DNA of 64,000 nt from Microvirga splendida (GCF_016427565.1 NZ_JAELXT010000008.1:110741-174740), one strand, 5' to 3'. Positions 53,812-63,764 are shown, counted from the first letter of the stretch. Notes: generated by a model not told the origin, from the sequence alone. Numbers and translations are program-made.

Positions 53812-56273
53812 CCCATGGGCCTCCCCCGCAATGCTTCGCAGGCGCGCAGGACCGCCTCCGGGGTCGCGGGCGCATGGAGCGGCACGGGCTGCGCCGGGTC
53901 GAGCGCGTGGACGGCATCGACCAGCGCACAGAAGACGCTGTTGGCCAGCATGACCGGCGGCTCGCCCACCGCCTTGGAGCGGTAGATCGTCTCCTCCCGG
54001 TTCTCGTTTGGATAGAGCGCCACGTTGAAGGCGGCGGGCACATCGGACGCGACCGGGATCTTATAGGTCGAAGGCGCGTGCGTGAGGAGGCGACCGTCCT
54101 TAGCGAAGACCAGTTCCTCGGTGGTGAGCCAGCCCATGCCCTGCACGAAGCCGCCTTCGATCTGGCCGATGTCGATGGCAGGGTTCAGGGAGCGGCCCAC
54201 ATCGTGCAGGATGTCGGTGCGCAGCAGGCGGTTCTCGCCCGTGAGCGTATCGACGATCACCTCGGAACAGGCTGCCCCATAGGCGAAGTAGAAGAACGGG
54301 CGGCCCGTTCCCTTGGCGCGATCCCAGGTGATCTTCGGGGTCTTGTAATGTCCTGCCTCGGAGAGCTGCACGCGGGCCGCGATGCATTTCTTGGCCAGTT
54401 CATCGAACGGCAGGCTCTCGTTGCCGATGAACACCCGGTCGTCGCGGAACGCGATCTGATCCTCGGGAACACCATGGGCCTCCGCGGCATAGGCCGTCAT
54501 CCGCTTCTTGATCGCGCCCGCGGCGATCTTCGCCGCCATGCCGTTGAGATCGGAGCCGGACGATGCGGCCGTCGGCGAGGTGTTGGGCACCTTCGCGGTC
54601 GTCGTTGCGGTGATGCGCACACGCTCCATGGCAATGCCGAATTCCTCGGCCACCACCTGCGCCACCTTGATATAGAGCCCCTGCCCCATCTCGGTGCCGC
54701 CGTGGTTCAGGTGCACGGAGCCGTCCTGATACACGTGCACCAGGGCGCCGGCCTGGTTCATGTGCGTGAGCGTAAAGCTGATGCCGAACTTCACCGGCGT
54801 GAGCGCGAGGCCGCGCTTCATGATCGGCGAGGAGGCGTTGAAAGCCGCGATCTCCTCGCGGCGGGCCCGGTAGTTCGAGGTCTCTTCGAGCGTGCGCACG
54901 AGATTGACGAGGGTGTCGGTCTCCTCCACCTCCATGCCGTAGGGCGTAACGTTCTCGCCCGGCCGATAGAAATTGGCGTAGCGCACGTCGAGCGGATCGC
55001 GCCCGGTCGCCCAGGCGATCTGGTCCATCACATGCTCGACGGCGAGCATGCCCTGCGGGCCGCCGAAGCCGCGAAACGCCGTGTTCGACACTGTATTGGT
55101 TTTCAGCCGCTTCGAGGCGATATGCACGGCAGGCATCCAATAGGCGTTGTCCGCGTGGAACATCGCCCGATCCACCACGCCGGCGGAGAGATCCGCCGAA
55201 TAGCCGCAGCGGGCCAGCAGATCGACCGCATAGCCCTGGATGCGCCCCTCCTCGTCGACGCCGACCTTCCAGTCGCAGCGGAAGTCGTGGCGCTTGCCGG
55301 TGAGGATGAAGTCGTCGTCGCGGTCGAGCCGCAGCTTGCACGGGCGTCCGGTCACCCGCGCAGCGAGCGCCGCCGTCACAGCCCATTGCGTCGCCTGGCT
55401 TTCCTTGCCGCCGAAGCCGCCGCCCATGCGGCGCGTCTCGCAGGTCACGTAAGCATCCGGAATGTCGAGCACGCGGGCAACCACATGCTGCACTTCCGTG
55501 GGATGCTGGGTCGAGGAATAGACATGGATGTCGCCGTCCTCGCCTGGAATCGCCATGGCGACCTGGCCCTCGAGATAGAAATGCTCCTGGCCGCCGACGC
55601 GGAACTGGCCTTCCAGTTTAACCGGTGCCTGCGCGATGACGGCAGCCGGATCGCCGCGGCCGTAAGCGTAATCCGGCAGCACGGTCTCCTGACGCTCCAG
55701 CGCATCCTCGACCGTAATGCTCGGCGTCTCGGATTCGATCTCCATCACGGCCTTCTTGACGGCACGGCGTGCGATGTCGCGGCTCGTGGCGACGACCGCG
55801 AAGAGCGCCTGGCCCAGGAAGCCGATCTCGGTATTGACGAAGAGCGGATCGTCGCCGAAGGCGGGCGACACATCGTTCTTGCCGGGAATATCGTCTGTCG
55901 TGAGGACCGCCACCACGCCGGGCATGGCGCGGACCGCAGACACATCGAGGGAGATCAGGCGTCCGCGCGCTTTCGGCGACTGGCCGATGGCCACATGCAG
56001 CGTGCCCTCAGGCTCGCGGATGTCGTCGATATACTGCGCGACGCCCTGCACGTGCTTCGGGCCGGAATCGTGAGGCAGGGGCTTGCGGACGTGGCGGAGG
56101 ACCTCAATACCCTCCCCTTGAGGGGGAGGGTCGGAGCGCGTCAGCGCTCCGGGGTGGGATGGCAGCGCGACACTCGCAGATGTGGAGTTTCCTACCCCCT
56201 CCCGCGCCTGCGGCGCGACCTCCCCCCTCAAGGGGGAGATGTTCTTAGCGTCGAGTTTCATTTGCTCGTTCAT
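53808..56273 (-). CDS. xdhB: xanthine dehydrogenase molybdopterin-binding subunit
   Basis: 821 residues; the large subunit that hydroxylates xanthine to urate at the Mo centre. Signatures: RRMGGGFGGKESQATQWAV, AFRGFGGPQGMLAVEHVMDQ, HLNHGGTEMGQGLYIK and the catalytic Glu in KAVGEPPVMLANSVF. The canonical N-terminus starts near residue 61 (HVRKPLPHDSGPKHVQG). Residues 12-56 are encoded by a palindromic repeat inserted in frame, so the protein has an extra Pro/Ser/Gly-rich N-terminal stretch. Co-transcribed with xdhA (four bases upstream) and xdhC (four-base overlap). Cytoplasmic. Confidence 0.94.
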   Translation of the reverse strand: MNEQMKLDAKNISPLRGEVAPQAREGVGNSTSASVALPSHPGALTRSDPPPQGEGIEVLRHVRKPLPHDSGPKHVQGVAQYIDDIREPEGTLHVAIGQSPKARGRLISLDVSAVRAMPGVVAVLTTDDIPGKNDVSPAFGDDPLFVNTEIGFLGQALFAVVATSRDIARRAVKKAVMEIESETPSITVEDALERQETVLPDYAYGRGDPAAVIAQAPVKLEGQFRVGGQEHFYLEGQVAMAIPGEDGDIHVYSSTQHPTEVQHVVARVLDIPDAYVTCETRRMGGGFGGKESQATQWAVTAALAARVTGRPCKLRLDRDDDFILTGKRHDFRCDWKVGVDEEGRIQGYAVDLLARCGYSADLSAGVVDRAMFHADNAYWMPAVHIASKRLKTNTVSNTAFRGFGGPQGMLAVEHVMDQIAWATGRDPLDVRYANFYRPGENVTPYGMEVEETDTLVNLVRTLEETSNYRARREEIAAFNASSPIMKRGLALTPVKFGISFTLTHMNQAGALVHVYQDGSVHLNHGGTEMGQGLYIKVAQVVAEEFGIAMERVRITATTTAKVPNTSPTAASSGSDLNGMAAKIAAGAIKKRMTAYAAEAHGVPEDQIAFRDDRVFIGNESLPFDELAKKCIAARVQLSEAGHYKTPKITWDRAKGTGRPFFYFAYGAACSEVIVDTLTGENRLLRTDILHDVGRSLNPAIDIGQIEGGFVQGMGWLTTEELVFAKDGRLLTHAPSTYKIPVASDVPAAFNVALYPNENREETIYRSKAVGEPPVMLANSVFCALVDAVHALDPAQPVPLHAPATPEAVLRACEALRGRPMG
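56106..56240. repeat. palindromic repeat inserted in frame in xdhB
   Basis: About 135 bp, a multiple of three, with outer arms CCCTCCCCTTGAGGGGGAGGG and CCTCCCCCCTCAAGGGGGAG, each itself a hairpin, and inner hairpins GGAGCGCgtcaGCGCTCC and CGCGCCtgcgGCGCG. The composition is unlike the flanking xdhB coding sequence and looks like the intergenic palindromes common in alphaproteobacteria. It encodes residues 12-56 of XdhB. Confidence 0.8.
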
Positions 56274-56277
56274 GGCC

Positions 56278-57759
56278 CTACTCCGCCGCCTGGAGCGCGT
56301 CGCGCTGGCCGATGATGCGCGTGGCGCGTGTTTCGCCTGAAGCAGCTTCGCTCAAGGCCTTGAACACGAGATTGCGCGCCACCGTTGCGCGATAGGCGGC
56401 GGAGGATCTGTGATCGTCGAGGGGCTGGTAATCGCGCGCAATGGCCGCCATCGCCTCGCCCCAGGTCGACGGCTCGTCGAGGGAGAGGCCGACGAGCGCC
56501 CGTTCCGTCTCGGGCGCCCGCTTGGGCGTTGCCGCCATACCGCCGAAGGCGACGCGCGCCTCGGCGATGCGCCTGCCGTCGAGGGTGAACCTGAAGGCTC
56601 CCATCGCAGCCGAGATGTCCTCGTCGAAGCGCTTGGAGATCTTGTAGGCGCGGAAGACCTCGTTGCCTTTGAGCTTCGGCACCGTGACACGGCGCACGAA
56701 CTCGCCCGGCACCCGGTCCTGCTTTCGATAGGCGATGAAGAAGTTTTCGAGCGCCATGGTGCGCGTGGCATCGCCATGGCGCAGTTCCAGCTCGGAGCCC
56801 AGCGCGATCAGCGCGGGCGCAAGATCGCCGATGGGCGAGCCGTTGGCAATGTTGCCGCCCACGGTTCCGGAAGCACGCACCTGCCAGGATCCGAAGCGGC
56901 GCATGAGCTCGCCGAGATCCGGATCGATGCGGGCCAGCGACGGGTGGGCCTCGGCATGGGTGACGGTCGCGCCGATACCAACCATGTCGGAGGTCTCCTC
57001 GATGCGATCGAGGCCCGTCACGCGTCCAAGCCAGATGATCTTCTCGATCTCGGCCATGCCCTTCGTGATCCACAGACCGACATCGGTGCAGCCGGCCACC
57101 AGGGTGGCGTCAGGATGCTGCGCGTAAAGCACCGCAAGGGAATCCTCGCTGGCAGGCGCGGCGAAGAAACGACTTTCATCGCCGATGAAGATATCCTGGC
57201 CGTCGGCGAGTGCCTCCACACCCTGCACATTCTGCTCAGCGTGGGTGGCGAAAGCATCGTCAGGCTGACCACCGCAGACGTGCAGGGCCGCATCGACAAT
57301 GGGCCTGTAGCCCGTGCAGCGGCAGAGATTGCCGGCCAGCGCGTCGTTGACGCTCTCGCGGCTCAGGGGCCGCCCGCCGTCGTGATAGAGAGTGAACAGG
57401 CTCATCACGATGCCGGGGGTGCAGAACCCGCATTGGGAGCCGTGGGCCTCCACCATGGCGGATTGCACCGGGTGGAGTTCGCCGCCGGCCGCGAGATCTT
57501 CAACCGTGACGAGCTCAGCGCCGTCGATCTGACCGAGGAGCAGGATGCAGGCATTGACCGGCTCGTAATGCACGCGTCCACCCCTCACCCGGCCCAGGGC
57601 CACGGTGCAGGCGCCGCAATCGCCCTCCGCGCATCCCTCCTTGGTGCCGACGCGACGCTCCTGAAGCCTTAAGTAGTCCAGAAGCGTGGTGCGCGGATGA
57701 AAGCCTGAAACCTCGATGGCTTGTCCCTGCCGCCAGAAGCGGATTGTCTCTCGTACCAC
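56278..57759 (-). CDS. xdhA: xanthine dehydrogenase iron-sulfur/FAD subunit
   Basis: 493 residues. The N-terminal plant-type 2Fe-2S domain has EGCAEGDCGACTVALG; the second 2Fe-2S domain has GSQCGFCTPGIVMS and NLCRCTGYRPIVDAA. The FAD domain (residues about 195-480) contains TLVAGCTDVGLWITKG and ASGTVGGNIANGSPIGDLAP. Electrons from the Mo subunit pass through it to NAD+. It is the first gene of the block xdhA-xdhB-xdhC-guaD-ureE. Confidence 0.95.
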   Translation of the reverse strand: MVRETIRFWRQGQAIEVSGFHPRTTLLDYLRLQERRVGTKEGCAEGDCGACTVALGRVRGGRVHYEPVNACILLLGQIDGAELVTVEDLAAGGELHPVQSAMVEAHGSQCGFCTPGIVMSLFTLYHDGGRPLSRESVNDALAGNLCRCTGYRPIVDAALHVCGGQPDDAFATHAEQNVQGVEALADGQDIFIGDESRFFAAPASEDSLAVLYAQHPDATLVAGCTDVGLWITKGMAEIEKIIWLGRVTGLDRIEETSDMVGIGATVTHAEAHPSLARIDPDLGELMRRFGSWQVRASGTVGGNIANGSPIGDLAPALIALGSELELRHGDATRTMALENFFIAYRKQDRVPGEFVRRVTVPKLKGNEVFRAYKISKRFDEDISAAMGAFRFTLDGRRIAEARVAFGGMAATPKRAPETERALVGLSLDEPSTWGEAMAAIARDYQPLDDHRSSAAYRATVARNLVFKALSEAASGETRATRIIGQRDALQAAE

Positions 57760-57870
57760 TGTGTTCCTCCGCCGGTTCGACCCGGCTGTATTATGGTGGG
57801 CCGGGTAGAATGGAGGAGCAAGACCTTTTCGCCAAGGGGAGGTTTTCGAAGGGGCGCCGAGAACCCAAGC

Positions 57871-58311
57871 TTACCAGGTGCCTGTATTGGCCATGGACGC
57901 CCAGGGCTCCTGCGCGGGCTTGGGTTCGCCGCGCTGGAGCAGCTCGATGGAGATGTTATCGGGGGTCTTCACGAAGGCCATATAGCCGTCGCGGGGCGGC
58001 CGGTTGATGGTGACGCCCGCATCCATGAGCCTCTGGCAGGTCTCGTAGATGTCGTCGACTCGGTAGGCGAGATGGCCGAAATTGCGGCCACCGGCATATT
58101 CGTGCTCGTCCCAGTTATAGGTGAGCTCCAGGAGCGGCGCCCTGGTATCCCGGGACTTCTCCACATCACCGGGCGCTGCCAGGAACACGAGGGTGAAGCG
58201 CCCCTTCTCGTTTTCGATCCGGCGGACCTCGACGAGGCCGAACTTGTTGCAGAAGAAGTCGAGGGATTGTTCGAGGTTCGAGACGCGAACCATCGTGTGC
58301 AGGTATTCCAT
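57871..58311 (-). CDS. gloA: lactoylglutathione lyase (glyoxalase I)
   Basis: 146 residues of VOC fold. Expected metal ligands are visible: the first His in EYLHTMVRV, Glu in [13 protein letters not shown], the second His in [15 protein letters not shown] and Glu in [11 protein letters not shown]. The [18 protein letters not shown] segment is typical of GloA. It converts the methylglyoxal-glutathione adduct to lactoylglutathione in the cytoplasm. The frame ends in a slightly extended C-terminal tail. It is on the xdh strand but 111 bp upstream of xdhA, so it has its own unit or leads the same one. Confidence 0.93.
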   Translation of the reverse strand: MEYLHTMVRVSNLEQSLDFFCNKFGLVEVRRIENEKGRFTLVFLAAPGDVEKSRDTRAPLLELTYNWDEHEYAGGRNFGHLAYRVDDIYETCQRLMDAGVTINRPPRDGYMAFVKTPDNISIELLQRGEPKPAQEPWASMANTGTW

Positions 58312-58504
58312 GATCGTCTCCGTGAGCAGGATTCAGGTGATGGCGTATTTCGTCCGGAGATCAAGGGGTACCATTTTGTTGCGCGGAAAAAGCCTTGGAT
58401 TCGGCCAATATCAAGTGACTTTTAAGCGTTGCTGCGCCAAGCAGACTGGCGGTCCCTCCCCAAGGCCCTAGAACCAAAGCAACATCGTTTCAAACGAGTA
58501 CCCG

Positions 58505-61156
58505 ATGCGCACCGAGACAGCACCCGTCGTTCGCCTTGAGGACTACCGGCCCAGCGACTTCCTGATCGACAATGTCAATCTCGACGTGAAGCTGCACCCG
58601 ACGGAGACCCGGATTACCGCGACGCTCGTCATGAGGCCCAACCCGGCCGGGCGCTCGGACGCGCCTCTTGTTCTCGACGGCGATGAGCTGAACCTGAAAT
58701 CCCTCGCCCTGGATGGACGGGTCCTGTCCGACGAGGAGTTCGAGGCCTCGCCTGATTCCCTCACCATCGCGCAGGCGCCCCGCCAGGCCTTCACCCTGAC
58801 GATCGAGACCGAGATCAACCCGACGGCGAACACCAAGCTCATGGGGCTCTACCGCTCGGGCGGCAATTACTGCACGCAATGCGAGGCGGAGGGTTTCCGA
58901 CGCATCACCTATTTCCTCGACCGGCCCGACGTTCTCTCCGTCTACACCACCCGCATTGAGGCCGGCCTCGACGAGGCTCCCGTCCTCCTCGGCAACGGCA
59001 ACCCGGTCGAAAGCGGGGCGACGGACGATCCCGGCCGGCACTATGCCGTCTGGCACGACCCGCATCCCAAACCGTCCTACCTCTTTGCGCTGGTGGGCGG
59101 CCGCTTGGGCCGGGTCGCCAAGAGCTTCACCACCATGAGCGGGCGCGAGGTGGAGCTTGCGGTCTATGTGGAGCCCGGCAAGGAGAGCCGCGCCGATTAC
59201 GCCCTGGATGCGCTCGAACGCTCCATGCGGTGGGACGAGCAGGTCTTCGGCCGGGAATACGACCTCGACGTGTTCAACATCGTGGCCGTGTCCGACTTCA
59301 ACATGGGCGCCATGGAGAACAAGGGCCTCAACATCTTCAACGACAAATACGTGCTGGCCTCCCCTGAGACCGCCACCGACATGGACTACGCCCATATCGA
59401 GGCGATCATCGCGCACGAGTATTTCCACAACTGGTCCGGCAACCGCGTGACCTGCCGCGACTGGTTCCAGCTCTGCCTGAAGGAGGGCCTGACGGTCTTC
59501 CGCGACCAGGAATTCTCCTCCGACGAGCGCTCGCGCCCCGTGCACCGCATCGCCGAGGTGAAGACCCTGCGGGCCCGCCAGTTCCTGGAGGATTCGAGCC
59601 CCCTCGCCCATCCGGTGCGCCCGAACCAGTACCGGGAGATCAACAACTTCTACACCGCCACGGTTTATGAAAAGGGCGCGGAGATCGTCCGCATGCTCAA
59701 GACGATCATCGGCGAGGAGGATTTCCGGCGCGGCATGGACCTCTACTTCGAGCGCTGCGACGGCACGGCCGCGACGGTCGAGGATTTCCTGAGCGCCTTC
59801 GCGGAGGTCACGGGCCGCGACCTGTCGCATTTCGCCCGCTGGTACGAGCAGTCCGGCACGCCTCGCGTCACGGTGAAGAGCCATTACGACGGGACCGCTC
59901 AGACATACCGGCTGGATTTCACGCAAGTCACACCCCCGACGCCTGGCCAGGGGAAGAAGGAGCCGATGGCCATACCGGTCACCCTGGGCCTCGTCTCTCA
60001 TGATGGCTCCCCCGTGAGCGCAGCGTGCGACCGAGTGGACGAACGGGGCGTGCTCCTGTTCGACAAGGCGACTGACAGCATCACCTTCACGGGCGTGACG
60101 TCCCTGCCGGTCCCGTCCCTGTTCCGGGGCTTCTCGGCCCCGGTGAAGGTCTCGCTCGATCTGCCGAGCGCGGAGCTGCTTGTCCTCCTGCGGCACGACG
60201 CGGATGCATTCAACCGCTGGCAGGCGGCGCAGACCGTCGCTATGCGGCTGCTGGCCTCCCTGTCGACCAGTGGGCCGGTCACGGACGATGAGATCGACGC
60301 CTACTCGGCGGCGCTGTGCTCCTTCATCGACAGGGATGCCGAAAGCGACCCTGCCTTTGCGGCTCTCGTCATGACGCTGCCGAGCGAGGCCGACATCGCA
60401 CAGGAGATCGGCCAGAACGTGAATCCGGACGCGATCCATCGCGCACGAACCGAGCTGCGCCGGCGCATCGGAATGGCCAGCGTCGAGCGCCTGCAGCGCC
60501 TTTACGCGACCCTTACGGACGATGGTCCCTACAGCCCTGATGCGGTCAGCGCCGGACGCCGCTCTCTGCGCAACGCCTGCCTCGATCTTTTGGCTGCGGC
60601 CGATCCCGAGGCCGGTGAAGCGCTTGCCCTGACGCAGCTCGAATCCGCCACCAACATGACGGACCGCCTCGCCTCCCTCAGCGTGCTGACGACTAATCCG
60701 GGCAAGGCGTGCGAGGAGGCCATCGGCCGGTTCGGGGAGCGCTATCGCAACGAACCGCTCGTGATCGACAAATGGTTCACCCTGCAGGCTGCCATCCCGG
60801 AGGATGGAACCCTCGAGCGCGTGAAGAGCCTGATGGAGCATCCCGCCTTCTCCATCGGCAATCCCAACCGGGTGCGCTCGCTGATCGGCAGCTTCGCCAT
60901 GCTGAACCAGGTTCAGTTCAACCGGGCGGACGGCGCGGGCTATCGCTTCCTCGCCTCGATCGTCCTGCGTGCGGACGAGCTGAACCCCCAGCTCGCCGCC
61001 CGCCTGCTGACCGCTTTCAGCACCTGGCGGATGATGGAAATCGGCCGGCGCAAGCACGCGGAAGAGGCCCTGCGCTCCATCGCGCAAAAGCCCAATCTTT
61101 CCCGCGACGTAGGCGATATCGTGAGCCGCTCCCTTGAGGAAAGCCAATCGAAATAA
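58505..61156 (+). CDS. pepN: aminopeptidase N
   Basis: 883-residue M1 zinc metallopeptidase removing N-terminal residues from peptides in the cytoplasm. The N-terminal beta domain is followed by GAMENKGLNIF (substrate N-terminus recognition), the zinc site HEYFHNWSGNR with the third ligand Glu in LKEGLTVFRDQEF, and a C-terminal helical domain that closes the active site. Length fits the proteobacterial long form. No frameshift. Confidence 0.96.
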   Translation: MRTETAPVVRLEDYRPSDFLIDNVNLDVKLHPTETRITATLVMRPNPAGRSDAPLVLDGDELNLKSLALDGRVLSDEEFEASPDSLTIAQAPRQAFTLTIETEINPTANTKLMGLYRSGGNYCTQCEAEGFRRITYFLDRPDVLSVYTTRIEAGLDEAPVLLGNGNPVESGATDDPGRHYAVWHDPHPKPSYLFALVGGRLGRVAKSFTTMSGREVELAVYVEPGKESRADYALDALERSMRWDEQVFGREYDLDVFNIVAVSDFNMGAMENKGLNIFNDKYVLASPETATDMDYAHIEAIIAHEYFHNWSGNRVTCRDWFQLCLKEGLTVFRDQEFSSDERSRPVHRIAEVKTLRARQFLEDSSPLAHPVRPNQYREINNFYTATVYEKGAEIVRMLKTIIGEEDFRRGMDLYFERCDGTAATVEDFLSAFAEVTGRDLSHFARWYEQSGTPRVTVKSHYDGTAQTYRLDFTQVTPPTPGQGKKEPMAIPVTLGLVSHDGSPVSAACDRVDERGVLLFDKATDSITFTGVTSLPVPSLFRGFSAPVKVSLDLPSAELLVLLRHDADAFNRWQAAQTVAMRLLASLSTSGPVTDDEIDAYSAALCSFIDRDAESDPAFAALVMTLPSEADIAQEIGQNVNPDAIHRARTELRRRIGMASVERLQRLYATLTDDGPYSPDAVSAGRRSLRNACLDLLAAADPEAGEALALTQLESATNMTDRLASLSVLTTNPGKACEEAIGRFGERYRNEPLVIDKWFTLQAAIPEDGTLERVKSLMEHPAFSIGNPNRVRSLIGSFAMLNQVQFNRADGAGYRFLASIVLRADELNPQLAARLLTAFSTWRMMEIGRRKHAEEALRSIAQKPNLSRDVGDIVSRSLEESQSK

Positions 61157-61347
61157 CCTATACGAATGAATAGGTTACGGGCTTGTCCCAGATTTCCCCA
61201 GGGGAAGGCGACATAGGAAATTTTTTATTAACCTTCGGCTTCTACTAACTAGACAAATCACCCGCTCAAGATTCTATTGTTAGTGATTCGGAGAGATGCG
61301 GCACGTCCTCCGAAACAGGACGAAAATGGTTCCGGAGGAAACATCGC

Positions 61348-63675
61348 ATGGCGGGGGCGGTGACCGCATGCGTACCCGCACGCGCGGGTACGATTCTAGG
61401 GGTGACGCGTTCAGACGCGAACCCAGCCTATCGCAGGCTTGAGCGGCATGAGCCTCTCCTTCGTCTGGCGGTTCCGGCCGTTCTGATCATCTTCCTTATG
61501 ACTCTTGCAGGCAGCGCGTGGGTTCAGATCCGCGACGGCCGCAAGGACACGCTCTTCGACGCCATCAACGACATCGACATCATCGCATCCCTCTCGGCGG
61601 CAAAGCTCGGTGCCGCTCCGGCTCCAGGCAACGGCGCGCAGGCTGCGGCGCAGCTGGAGGAGCTGGCCAGGGACATGCCTCCGAGCGCCCTGACGCAGAA
61701 CCGCACGCTCATGCTGGTCGATCCGGCGGGCACCATCCTGGCCGTTCATCCGGCGATGAAGAATGCTCCCGGCAAGCTCACCGATATCCTGGGCGAAGCG
61801 CAGCCACTGATGCTGTTTGCCGACCGCGCCGGCGTCATGACGGTGCGGCTCCCCGGCGGCGTTGAAGGAATGGCGACCGTTCGTGCGCTACATGCCTCCT
61901 CGGGACAGATCGCGCTGGTGCAGCCCATGCCGCACATCCTGTCGGGCTGGTGGACGCGCACCATCGGCCACGTGTCGCTGCTCGGCGCCACGATCCTGGT
62001 GCTGCTCGGCATCGGCGTGGCTTATGTGATGCAGGCGAACCGCGCGCGCGCCGCCGACGAGGTCTGCGAGAAGGTGCGCGACCGCATCGATTCCGCGCTC
62101 AACCGCGGACGCTGCGGGCTGTGGGACTGGGACATCGGCCGCGGCCGCATCTACTGGTCCGATTCCATGTATGAGCTCCTCGGCTACGAGCGCCAGGACG
62201 AGTTCCTCTCCTTCGGCGAAGTGAACGCCATGATCCATCCCGAGGATCAGGACCTCTTCACTCTCGCCGAGCAGCTCGCCTCCGCCAGCACCTCGCTCGT
62301 CGATTACGAGTTCCGCATCCGCAGCCTCACGGGCGATTGGGTGTGGCTGCGCGCCCGCGCCGAGCTGATGAACGATCCCGACGATGCAGCGAGCCATCTC
62401 GTCGGCATCGCCGTGGACGTGACCGAGCAGCGCGGCCTGGAGGAGAAGACCGCCAAGGCCGACGCCCGCCTGCACGACGCCATCGAGGCGATCTCCGAGG
62501 CCTTCGTGCTGTGGGACGCCAACAACAACCTCGTGCTGTGCAATTCCAAGTTCCAGAAGCTGCACGAGTTGCCGGCCGATGCGCAGCTGCAAGGCAAGTC
62601 CTATGCGGAAGTGATGGCGCTGGGCCGTCCGCCGGAAGTGCAGCACCAGTTCCTGCGCCGCGAGCAGCAGGATGTGGGTGCGCGCACCTTCGAGGCACGC
62701 CTTCAGGATGGCCGCTGGCTGCAGATCAACGAGCGCCGCACCAAGGACGGCGGCTACGTGTCGGTGGGCACGGACATCACCGCGCTCAAGCGCCACGAGC
62801 ACCGTCTCGTCGAGTCCGAGAAGGAACTCATCGCCACCGTTCTCGATCTCAAGCAGTCGCGCCAGAAGCTCGAGGCGCAGACGCACCAGCTCGCGGATCT
62901 CGCCGAGCGCTACCTCGACCAGAAGGCTCAGGCCGAGAGCGCCAACCGCGCGAAATCCGAATTCCTCGCCAACATGAGCCATGAGCTGCGCACGCCGCTC
63001 AACGCCATCATCGGCTTTGCGGAAGTGATGCAGAGCGGCATCTTCGGCTCGCTCGGCTCCGAGAAATATGAGGAATACTGCTCCGACATCCGCTCGAGCG
63101 GCCAGTATCTCCTGTCGGTGATCAACGACATCCTCGACATGTCGCGCATCGAGGCGGGCCGCACGAGCCTGACCAAGCAGCCGATGGCGGTTCACGCCTC
63201 GATCCAGCGCGCCCTCAAGCTGGTGGGCGAGCAGACCAAAGCCAAGAACCTCTCCGTCACCGTCGATGTGAGCCCCGAGGATATCGTGGTGCCCGCCGAC
63301 GAGCGCGCCCTGCACCAGATCCTCGTCAACCTGCTCCAGAACGCCACGAAGTTCACGAGCGAAGGCGGCTGCATCACGGTGCGTACCCGCCAGGCCGGCA
63401 ATGCGGTCAACATCTACGTCGAGGACAACGGCATCGGCATCCCGGCCCACGCCCTGCACAAGCTCGGCCAGCCTTTCGAGCAGGTCGAGACCGAGTTCTC
63501 GAAGAGCTACAAGGGCTCGGGCCTGGGTCTCGCCATCGCCCGCTCCCTTACCGAACTCCACGGCGGCAGCTTGCGCATCAAGAGCCAGGAAGGTGTCGGC
63601 ACCATCGTGCTGGTCCACCTGCCGCTCACGGAAGCCACCCACGCGGACATCGCCCTGGCCGACGCGGCAGCCTGA
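61348..63675 (+). CDS. PAS-domain sensor histidine kinase, PleC-like
   Basis: 775 residues; GGAGG lies nine bases before ATG 61348. A transmembrane helix at about 33-53 and another at about 206-230 enclose a ~150-residue periplasmic sensor region. Two PAS domains follow (GLWDWDIGRGRIYWSDSMYE, and AISEAFVLWDANNNLVLCNS). HisKA contains SHELRTPLNAIIGFAEVM with the phosphorylated His, and the HATPase domain has NLLQNATKFTSEGG (N box), EDNGIGIP and GSGLGLAIARSL. No receiver domain. Organisation and the HisKA sequence resemble PleC/DivJ of the alphaproteobacterial cell-pole pathway, but the partner regulator is not in the window. An inverted repeat near codon 9 could shape translation. Confidence 0.9.
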   Translation: MAGAVTACVPARAGTILGVTRSDANPAYRRLERHEPLLRLAVPAVLIIFLMTLAGSAWVQIRDGRKDTLFDAINDIDIIASLSAAKLGAAPAPGNGAQAAAQLEELARDMPPSALTQNRTLMLVDPAGTILAVHPAMKNAPGKLTDILGEAQPLMLFADRAGVMTVRLPGGVEGMATVRALHASSGQIALVQPMPHILSGWWTRTIGHVSLLGATILVLLGIGVAYVMQANRARAADEVCEKVRDRIDSALNRGRCGLWDWDIGRGRIYWSDSMYELLGYERQDEFLSFGEVNAMIHPEDQDLFTLAEQLASASTSLVDYEFRIRSLTGDWVWLRARAELMNDPDDAASHLVGIAVDVTEQRGLEEKTAKADARLHDAIEAISEAFVLWDANNNLVLCNSKFQKLHELPADAQLQGKSYAEVMALGRPPEVQHQFLRREQQDVGARTFEARLQDGRWLQINERRTKDGGYVSVGTDITALKRHEHRLVESEKELIATVLDLKQSRQKLEAQTHQLADLAERYLDQKAQAESANRAKSEFLANMSHELRTPLNAIIGFAEVMQSGIFGSLGSEKYEEYCSDIRSSGQYLLSVINDILDMSRIEAGRTSLTKQPMAVHASIQRALKLVGEQTKAKNLSVTVDVSPEDIVVPADERALHQILVNLLQNATKFTSEGGCITVRTRQAGNAVNIYVEDNGIGIPAHALHKLGQPFEQVETEFSKSYKGSGLGLAIARSLTELHGGSLRIKSQEGVGTIVLVHLPLTEATHADIALADAAA

Positions 63676-63712
63676 GTTCCACGCTTCGTCCACACCATCA
63701 GTGGTTCACGTA

Positions 63713-63745
63713 AAAAAGCCGGCGCCTCATCAGCGCCGGCTTTGT
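63713..63745. terminator. rho-independent terminator
   Basis: AAAAAAGCCGGCGC-ctcatca-GCGCCGGCTTTG between the kinase gene and the convergent gene at the right edge; it can serve both strands. Confidence 0.85.
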
Positions 63746-63764
63746 TGTTTGAGGCCGCTCGGGT

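Noticed and set aside
53874..56315. An 813-residue open frame antisense to xdhB
   Set aside because: It is a shadow of the well-supported xdhB gene and has no recognisable motif.
58490..61147. An 885-residue open frame antisense to pepN
   Set aside because: The pepN frame has all M1 peptidase motifs; the reverse frame is low-complexity and unsupported.
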